Translations under genes and position numbers: made by a program
Notes under the pieces: generated by a model
The model's database searches: none
Told to the model about the DNA's origin: nothing
Seen by the model: the letters and a program-made list of their open reading frames with translations, nothing else
Assembly: GCA_046520405.1 (NCBI GenBank)
Contig: JBKGHI010000008.1
Span: forward strand, 1-64,000
DNA length: 64,000 nucleotides
Reading direction: 5' to 3'
From: Myxococcus sp046520405
GTDB taxonomy: Bacteria; Myxococcota; Myxococcia; Myxococcales; Myxococcaceae
In this document: positions 58,094 to 64,000 of the stretch, in pieces
Position numbering within the stretch: the first letter of the stretch is position 1
How the letters are laid out: each line of letters begins with the position of its first letter

Positions 58094-59640
58094 TTACGGC
58101 GTGGTGAAGAACGAGCTGAGGGTGTCCGCCACGTGGTAGGGCAAGTCCTGGAACAGGGTGAAGGGCTTGCACGTCACCTCGGAGTTGGGGCTGTCCAGGG
58201 CCGTCACCTTCACAGCGTAGGTGGCGTTGGAGGCCAGCAGCCCCGTGGGGATACGCACCTCGGAGGCTGTGCCCGGCAGGAGGAAGTGAGCCTGCGGCAT
58301 CAGGATGTAATTGCTGGTGTTGAGGCGCTGGAGGCTGACCCGGTAGGCATTGGGCGCGCCGGTCGCGGGTGGCTGCCAGGAGATGGTGGGGCTGGTGTTG
58401 CTCACCCCTCGCTGGGTGGTCGCGGACAGGCCGTCAATGGCTAGCGCGCGCACGGGCGTCAGCTTGGGCACGATGGGCGCCGCGACCAGGTTCTCCAGGT
58501 AGTCCGCGCTGGAGATGTTGCCACTCAGTCCGCGAGGCGTGCCGCCACTGCCACCGGGGGGGACTTCGAGGGTGCGGAACGAGTAGTTGGCATGACTCAC
58601 CATCCGCCACGTGGAGGGATAGGGATTGCCGTACGTCAGGTCGTCCGTCAGGGTGTAGGACGCGCCGACGGGAAGCACGAATCGGAGGGCCTCGCCCGAA
58701 TACCCCACCCAGCTCGCCGTCGGGCCGTGCGCCGCGGGGTGGACGTAGAACTGGGAGGTGTTTGGCTCCGCGTCGGGGTGAATGTCCTGCGCGTGGGAGA
58801 TGTAATCGCCCAGCCGCCACTCCAGGGAGAAGTCAGAAGTGGGGACGGGCTGCAGGGCGCCGCTGATGTTGAGCGGGAGCGCCCAGGCGGGGTCGTACTC
58901 GATGGCTGGCAGCTCCAGGCTCCGGACGATGGTCTCGCTCACCAGCCGTCCACCCGACGGGAGCAGGTCCCCGTGGATGTCCGTGAGCTGGTTCACATAC
59001 AGGCGATCTCCCTTCCCGTATTGGAATGCAGGGAAGGTGTTGGGCAGGTTGTAGGCATACCCAGGTGCATTGCCGAGCTCCGTTTGTCCTGGCGCGATGT
59101 ATGTGTCGAAGTCCACATCCGCCGCGACATCCAGTTGCCTCGAGACGAGCTGGATCCGGCTGCCCGCCGTGTATGCAACGCGGTCCTGCCAGGGTGAGAG
59201 GTTCGTGAGGCTCAAGGACACGGGGACGTCGTACTGAGAGGAGAAGACGGTGTCCTCCCGGCCCAGGCGGTCCGTGCCCACCTCGATGTGCCGTTCGTCG
59301 GTGATGACATAGGTGTTCCCGGTCTTGAGGTAGAACTCACCCTGCGGAACGCCCGTGAAACGGTAGCCCCCGGCGTGGGGTGCCCCCGTGACCTGGGTGA
59401 AGCCGCTGCCCGTCTGCACGAGGATTTGCGGGGGATTGGACGACATGTCCTTGCTTCGGATGGCGACGCCCACGGAGGTGTGGAAGCGCTCGGTGTTCGT
59501 GACGAGCACGTCACCGGAGCCATCAGTCAGGGACACGGGTGCTGGGCTGCCCTGCAATGACTCACCGCTTTGCGGTTCGCCACCGGTGCAGCCAGACACG
59601 ACAACGAGACACACGCCACCCCAAGGCGATGCACTCGCAT
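58094..59640 (-). CDS. FN3-type tandem lipoprotein, copy 1 (frameshifted in signal peptide)
   Basis: About 515 codons. It is the first of three tandem paralogues. The predicted start is the ATG at 59640 (MRVHRLGVACVSLSC), which matches the signal peptide of copy 2, but the frame shifts near 59596-59606 (one base missing) before the lipobox SGC. Mature parts include VLVTNTERFHTSVGVAIRSKDMS, HIEVGTDRLGREDTVF, a block ASWVGYSGEALRFVLPVGASYTL, and a C-terminal FN3-like module (ISWQPPATGAPNAYRVSL). Function unknown; probably anchored on the cell surface or inner face of the outer membrane. Confidence 0.7.
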
Positions 59641-59743
59641 GATGTTTCCGTACGGATTTACTGCGGTGTTGCCGGCCCGCGCGGATGGTCCTGAAATTGA
59701 GTGGCGACTGCAACCCTGGATTGGCTTGATAAGAACTAATTCT

Positions 59744-59760
59744 CGGATGAAGGCTATCGC
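59744..59760 (-). promoter_or_regulatory. Conserved upstream element, FN3 lipoprotein copy 1
   Basis: On the coding strand this reads GCGATAGCCTTCATCCG. The same GATAGCC(T/C)TCAT core occurs upstream of copy 2 (about 61577-61591) and copy 3 (about 63380-63393), each time 105-140 bases from the start codon. It is a candidate promoter or activator site for the trio; no sigma type assigned. Confidence 0.4.
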
Positions 59761-59844
59761 TCCTGCTGAATTCTGGAGTGAATACGGACGGAGCCGGTCC
59801 GTCCCCGGCTGAATGCGCGCAGTCGGGGACGGGTGGCAGTTCTG

Positions 59845-61458
59845 TCACGGCGTGCTGAAGAGGGAGCTGATCGCAGACGCGGAGGTCGTCGGCAGCAGGT
59901 CGCGCGTCTGGTTCGGCGCGCGCGTCACCTCGAAGTGGGGGCCGTCGATCGCCGTCACCCGCACGTTGTAGATGGCGCCGGGCGCCAGGGTCCCCGGCGG
60001 GAACCGCACCTGGGTCTCCGTGCCCGGCAGGAGGAATCTGCTCCGCGTGAGCCCATTGGCGATGGTCTCATTGTACTGGAGGAGGTCCACCCGATACGCG
60101 GTGGGCGCGCCGTTGGCGGGCGGCTGCCAGGAGATGACGGGGCTGGAGTTGCCCACCACCCGCTGAGACGTCGCCGGAATGCCGTCGATGGCCAGGTTTT
60201 GAGGCGGCGTCAGCGTCGGAGTGATGGGGCTGGTGACCAGGTCCTCCAGATAGTCGGAAACCGAGATGGAGCCAGTCAGGCTCCGCGGCGTCCCCCCGAC
60301 GCCAGGCAGTGTCTCCGCGCTGCGGAACGAGTAGGTGGCCGTGCCCACCATGCGCCAGGTGGACGGGTAGGGATTTCCGTACGTCAGGTTATGGGCAAAG
60401 TTGAAGGAAGCGCCTTGAGGGAGTGTGGCGAAGAACACTTCACCGGAGTAGCCAACCCAGCCTTCCTCGGGACCATGGGCCGAGGCATCGATGAACAACG
60501 TGGGCGTGCGCGCCGTCGCGGTGGGGTGAACGGCCGAGGCGATGGACGCGAAGTCGCCCAGACGCCACTCCAGCGAGACGTTGGACGTGGGGACCTCTTG
60601 CATGGCGCCGTTGATGACAAGCGGCGTCACGCCGTTGGCGGTGAAGTCCAGGGCAGGGAACGCCAGGCTTCGCACGATGGTGTCGGCGGTCAAGGCCTGC
60701 CCGTTTGCCATCACCCCCTGAGAGACGCCCGAGACTTGATTCACATACAGGTCATCACCCCTGGTCGCCTCGAAGACAGGGAGCGTGCCCCCCATGAGGC
60801 CCAGCGTCTCCGCGTTGGTGGTGTTCAGGCTCGTCGCGCCCTGTGCGACGAGGTCGTGGATGCCTGCTTCGTCCCAGACACCCAGATTGCCGGAGACGAG
60901 TTGCAGGCGGGAGTCGCCGGGGAACGCCCCGTTCGCCCGCCAGGGCGCCAGATTCGTGAGGTTGAGCTCCAAGGGAGTGGTGGCGTGGTCGGTGGAGACG
61001 GCATCCGCCCGTCCCAGTTGGTTTACACCCAGCTCCACGTGGCGCTCGTCCGTGACGAGGTAGGTAGGTCCCGTCTTCAGGTAGTACTCACGCTCGGGGA
61101 CGTTGAAGAACCGGTAGCCGCCACCGTACGGTGAGCCCGTGATCTTCGTGAAGGTGTTGCCATTGAGGACGTGAATTTCCGGAGGGCTGGCCGACATGTC
61201 GTACCCCCGGACGGCGACGCCCACCGAGGTGAAGTAGCGCTGGGTGTTCATGACGAACACCGTGCTGGTGCCGGGGATGTCGAGTTCCTCCGCCTGTGCG
61301 CCATCTCCCGAGGGGGCTCCATCCCCCGTGGAGTCGACCTGCTTCACGGGCGTCAGGCCATCTTGCATGTCATTGGCGGTGCCGGTTCCTTCTTCGGCAC
61401 ATCCCGTCAAGACGGCACACATCGAGACACATGCCAATCCAAGGCGATGCAGTCGCAT
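59845..61458 (-). CDS. FN3-type tandem lipoprotein, copy 2 (intact)
   Basis: A 537-residue lipoprotein, the only intact member of the trio: MRLHRLGLACVSMCAVLTGCAEE, lipobox LTGC. A Gly/Asp/Ser linker leads to a beta-rich domain (VFVMNTQRYFTSVGVAVRGYDM, HVELGVNQLGRAD, GDDLYVNQVSGV) and a C-terminal FN3-like module (VISWQPPANGAPTAYRVDLLQ). A GGGAAAC ribosome site precedes the ATG. The two neighbours share about half their residues. Its upstream region contains the conserved GATAGCC element shared by all three. Function not recognised. Confidence 0.8.
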   Translation of the reverse strand: MRLHRLGLACVSMCAVLTGCAEEGTGTANDMQDGLTPVKQVDSTGDGAPSGDGAQAEELDIPGTSTVFVMNTQRYFTSVGVAVRGYDMSASPPEIHVLNGNTFTKITGSPYGGGYRFFNVPEREYYLKTGPTYLVTDERHVELGVNQLGRADAVSTDHATTPLELNLTNLAPWRANGAFPGDSRLQLVSGNLGVWDEAGIHDLVAQGATSLNTTNAETLGLMGGTLPVFEATRGDDLYVNQVSGVSQGVMANGQALTADTIVRSLAFPALDFTANGVTPLVINGAMQEVPTSNVSLEWRLGDFASIASAVHPTATARTPTLFIDASAHGPEEGWVGYSGEVFFATLPQGASFNFAHNLTYGNPYPSTWRMVGTATYSFRSAETLPGVGGTPRSLTGSISVSDYLEDLVTSPITPTLTPPQNLAIDGIPATSQRVVGNSSPVISWQPPANGAPTAYRVDLLQYNETIANGLTRSRFLLPGTETQVRFPPGTLAPGAIYNVRVTAIDGPHFEVTRAPNQTRDLLPTTSASAISSLFSTP

Positions 61459-61589
61459 GAGTTTCCCTTTGGTTGATTGAGGGCAGGGACGTCCCTGGGG
61501 GGACGCTTACGCCGGAGTTTGGGGAACTCAGGTGGATGCTGCAACCCGGTTGCCACGGGGGCGGGAAATGGTTCTCAAATGAGGGCTAT

Positions 61590-61627
61590 CTCTCCGCCAG
61601 GGGTTCGCGACGCGCCCTGGCGGAGAG
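61590..61627 (-). terminator. Hairpin downstream of FN3 lipoprotein copy 3
   Basis: A perfect 13-bp stem, CTCTCCGCCAGGG (61590-61602) with CCCTGGCGGAGAG (61615-61627), loop of 12 bases. It starts 14 bases after the copy 3 stop on the - strand. There is no strong T-run, so a Rho-type or mRNA-stabilising role is also possible. The next element, GATAGCC(T/C)TCAT, belongs to copy 2. Confidence 0.65.
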
Positions 61628-61640
61628 CAGGTGCCTTGTC

Positions 61641-63254
61641 TCAGGGCGTGCTGAAGAGGGAGCTGATTGTCTCAGCGTGGGCGCTGGGCAGCTTTTCAAA
61701 CGAGGAGAACGGTTCGCGCGTCACCTCGTAGTGAGGGCTGTCGATGGCCACTACCTTCATGAAGTAGATGGAACCGGGCGTGATGAACCCGGGGGGCATC
61801 CGCACGGTCGTCGTGGTGCTCGGCAGGTAGAATGTGCCGTGCGGCAGCAGGGCCTGGTAGTCGGGCCGGTAGCGCTGGACCTGCAGCCGGTAGGCGGTGG
61901 GGGCACCATTCGCGGGGGGCTGCCAGGAGACGACGGGGCTGGAGTTGCCCACCACCCGTTGGGAGGTCGCGGGAATGCCGTCGATGGCCAGGTCACGCGG
62001 TGGCGTCAGCGGCGGGGTGATGGGGTTGGCGACCAGGTTCTCCAGGTAGTCGGAAACCAGGATGGAGCCGGAAAGAACCCGCGGTGCCCCACCCACGCCA
62101 GGCAGGACCTCCGCGGTGCGGAACGAGTAGGAGGCGGTGCCGACCATTCGCCAGGTGGAAGGGTAGGGATTTCCGTACGACAGGTTCTGCGCCATGGTGA
62201 AGGAAGAGCCCTGCGGAAGGCTGAAATGGAACACCTCGCCCGAGTAGCCCACCCAACCTTCCTCGGGGCCGTGGGCTGACACATCAATGAAGAAGTAGGG
62301 GGAGCGCGGCGTCGCGTTGGGGTGAACGGCCGAGGCGAGGGGCGTGTACGTACCCAGGCGCCACTCCAGCGAAACGTTCGACATGGGGACGTCTTGCATG
62401 GCCCCGCTGATGGACAGGGGCGCCGTGCCGTCGGGGGTGTAGTCCAGCGCGGGCACTTCCATGCTCCGCACGATGGTGCTGGCTATCAGTGGTTGGCCAA
62501 TGGGCAGGTACCCTTGGTTGACCCCTCCGAATTGATTCACATACAGCCTGTCTCCCTTCGCCGCCTCGAAGACAGGGGTGTGTCCCAGGAAGCTGTCGAA
62601 CGAGGCGTTCTGGGTGTTCAGGCTTGTTTCGCCGGCAGGAATGGCGTCGAAGATGCTCGCCTCCCCATAGAAATCCACCTGTCCCGAGGTGAACTGCAGC
62701 CGCGAGCCAGATGGGAACGAGGTGCCGGAGTTCCATGGGGCCAGGTTCGTGAGGCTCAGGTCCAGCGGGATGGAGTTCTGCTCCGTGAAGACGGTGTCCT
62801 CCCGGCCCAGCATGTTCCGTCCAATCTCCACATGCCGCTCGTCCGTGAGAACGTAGGAGTAGGAGCCTGTCTTCAGGTAGTACTCACGCTCCGGGACGTT
62901 GAGGAACCGGTAGCCGCCTGCATACGGTGAGCCCGTGATACGCGTGAAGGTGCTGCCATTGCGGACGAGGATTTCGGGAGGGTTGGCCGACATGTCCTTG
63001 CCGCGGACGGCGACACCCACCGCTGTGAAAAAACGCTCGGTGTTCGTGACGAACACCGTGCTGGTGCCCGTGGAGTCGTGTTCCTCCGCCTCAGCACCGT
63101 CTCCTGTTGGGGTGCCCTCCCCCGTGGAGTCGTTCTGGTCCACAGGGGCTAGACGTTCTTATGGGTCATGGGAGGTGTCGGCGCCATCTTCGGCGCATCC
63201 CGTCAAAACGGCACACATCGAGACACACGCCAATCCAAGGCGATGCAGTCGCAT
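61641..63254 (-). pseudogene. FN3-type tandem lipoprotein, copy 3 (in-frame stop at codon 32)
   Basis: Third paralogue, about 537 codons. The ATG at 63254 gives MRLHRLGLACVSMCAVLTGC, nearly identical to copy 2. Codon 32 is a TAA (63159-63161), in frame with the rest (ERLAPVDQNDSTG onwards). The remaining 500 codons are open and well conserved (VFVTNTERFFTAVGVAVRGKDM, FN3-like VVSWQPPANGAPTAYRLQVQR). Translation could resume at a GTG (63143), but that product would lack a signal peptide. Either a real nonsense mutation or a base error. GAAGGGAAGC precedes the start. Confidence 0.75.
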
Positions 63255-63394
63255 GGGCTTCCCTTCTATTGAAAGTGAAGACAAGACGTTCCCTGGGGAA
63301 GGGTCGTCGGCTCAGGAGTTTGGGGAAGTCACCCGGGTCTCGCAAGTCATTGGAGACAGCCTGGGGAAGTGCTTTTCAAATGAAGGCTATCTCG

Positions 63395-63425
63395 CCGCCA
63401 GGACTTCCGGGTGAAATCCTGGCGG
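63395..63425 (-). terminator. Hairpin downstream of the partial gene at the right edge
   Basis: CCGCCAGGA (63395-63403) pairs with TCCTGGCGG (63417-63425), a 9-bp stem with a 13-base loop, 17 bases after the stop at 63442. Same layout as the hairpin at 61590-61627. No clear T-run. Confidence 0.55.
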
Positions 63426-63441
63426 AAAGTGAATGTGTTGC

Positions 63442-64000
63442 TCAGCTGTCGTAGCCGGCGTTGCCCTCGAGCACGAGGACCTTGCTGCTCGCGGGATAGA
63501 ACAGCACCACCCACGTCTTGCTGTCAGTGCAGTTGTGGCAGGAGATTGGATACGTCGAGGTCCAGGCCTGGACCTCTCCGCCGCCCGCAAAGACATCCAT
63601 CGCGGCCAGCAGCGCGCCGCCATCCCGCCACGGGCTGAAGAACAGCACCTGCGCCAGGTCCTCACGGCCGATGTAGCTGCCCTCGGACGGATACTGGAGC
63701 GCGGGGTACTGCGCGCCGAGCTTCGCCATGATGGACTGAATCGTCTTCGGCTCGGTGGGGCACTCCGGGATGCTGTACGCGTCCACGGGCTCCAGGTGGT
63801 GCCAGCTCATGCCCGTGGAGGTGGAGTTCCACTGGAGGCGCTCCGGCTCCAGGACCGTGGTGTCGATGTCCGTGAGCGCCAGGGGCGTGGTCGCGCCGCC
63901 CTCACAGACGCCCGCGTACATGCAGCGAGACACCTGCCGGTAGGTGCCACAGGCGGAGAAGTCCGACGCGCCCTGCGGCTGCGAGGAGACGCACGCGTGC
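63442..64000 (-). CDS. Cys-containing exported-type protein, 5' end beyond window
   Basis: The frame is open to the window edge and ends at 63442. The visible C-terminal part of about 185 residues has Cys pairs (CGTYRQVSRCMYAGVC; ISCHNCTDS) and mostly beta-type sequence (LTDIDTTVLEPERLQWNSTS, TWVVLFYPASSKVLVLEGNAGYDS). It lies upstream of, and in the same direction as, the FN3 lipoprotein trio, so it may be in the same family or operon. No family recognised. Confidence 0.6.
   Translation of the reverse strand, partial: HACVSSQPQGASDFSACGTYRQVSRCMYAGVCEGGATTPLALTDIDTTVLEPERLQWNSTSTGMSWHHLEPVDAYSIPECPTEPKTIQSIMAKLGAQYPALQYPSEGSYIGREDLAQVLFFSPWRDGGALLAAMDVFAGGGEVQAWTSTYPISCHNCTDSKTWVVLFYPASSKVLVLEGNAGYDS

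Noticed and set aside
59640..59848. N-terminal extension of FN3 lipoprotein copy 1 to 59848
   Set aside because: The extension has no family character. The ATG at 59640 gives the same signal peptide as copies 2 and 3 in the other frame.

Overview
The window is about 64 kb of very GC-rich DNA with strong third-position G/C bias. The gene content points to a myxobacterium (Myxococcota; Myxococcus, Corallococcus or Pyxidicoccus type): large Ser/Thr kinases, FHA proteins, many lipoproteins, Cys-rich 'NCGACGN' lipoproteins, PAS/GAF histidine kinases, an RHS giant, and the hprK-rapZ pair. No tRNA, rRNA, CRISPR array or insertion sequence was seen.

Layout. 1-9 kb: an Hsp70 homologue, a FliB-like Cys-motif protein, a DsbA/FrnE-type oxidoreductase, an exported S9 peptidase, a small lipoprotein, two DUF4142 paralogues and a DUF1622 membrane protein. 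9-16 kb: a roughly 2,350-codon SpvB/FG-GAP/RHS toxin-like gene interrupted at an 8-G tract. 16-26 kb: a peptidase-MA-like TPR protein, a DUF4175 protein, a MarR regulator, a putative ADP-ribosyltransferase toxin, a C69 dipeptidase and a ComEA-like protein. 26-32 kb: a FIST sensor protein paired with a PAS/GAF histidine kinase, then small envelope proteins and an FHA protein.

32-41 kb is the most distinctive part, a two-riboswitch cobalamin locus. Riboswitch 1, behind a sigma70-like promoter, precedes a BtuB-like TonB receptor, a Cys-rich propeller-like lipoprotein, a BtuF-like binding protein and a BtuC-like permease. Riboswitch 2, with its own promoter, precedes an overlapping three-gene operon for a second propeller-like lipoprotein, a surface lipoprotein and a Tat-type Rieske lipoprotein. 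The probable ATPase (BtuD-like) lies 6 kb further on at 47.2 kb, beyond an FHA-GAF-cyclase-like protein and a 1,401-residue kinase. I infer a surface-capture and uptake system for B12, analogous to Bacteroides BtuB-BtuG but with an exported iron-sulfur protein.

48-64 kb: a fused membrane/spermidine-synthase-like protein, a HIT protein, hprK-rapZ, twin lipoproteins with a duplicated structured leader, a putative papain-like cysteine protease, a TPR Ser/Thr kinase, three tandem FN3-type lipoprotein paralogues (two with broken signal peptides) and a partial gene at the right edge.

At least eight genes carry a reading-frame break and nearly all breaks look like one missing base, often beside C/G runs. 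Most are probably residual sequencing errors. Frameshifted genes are therefore listed as single CDS entries, and the breaks are described in each.
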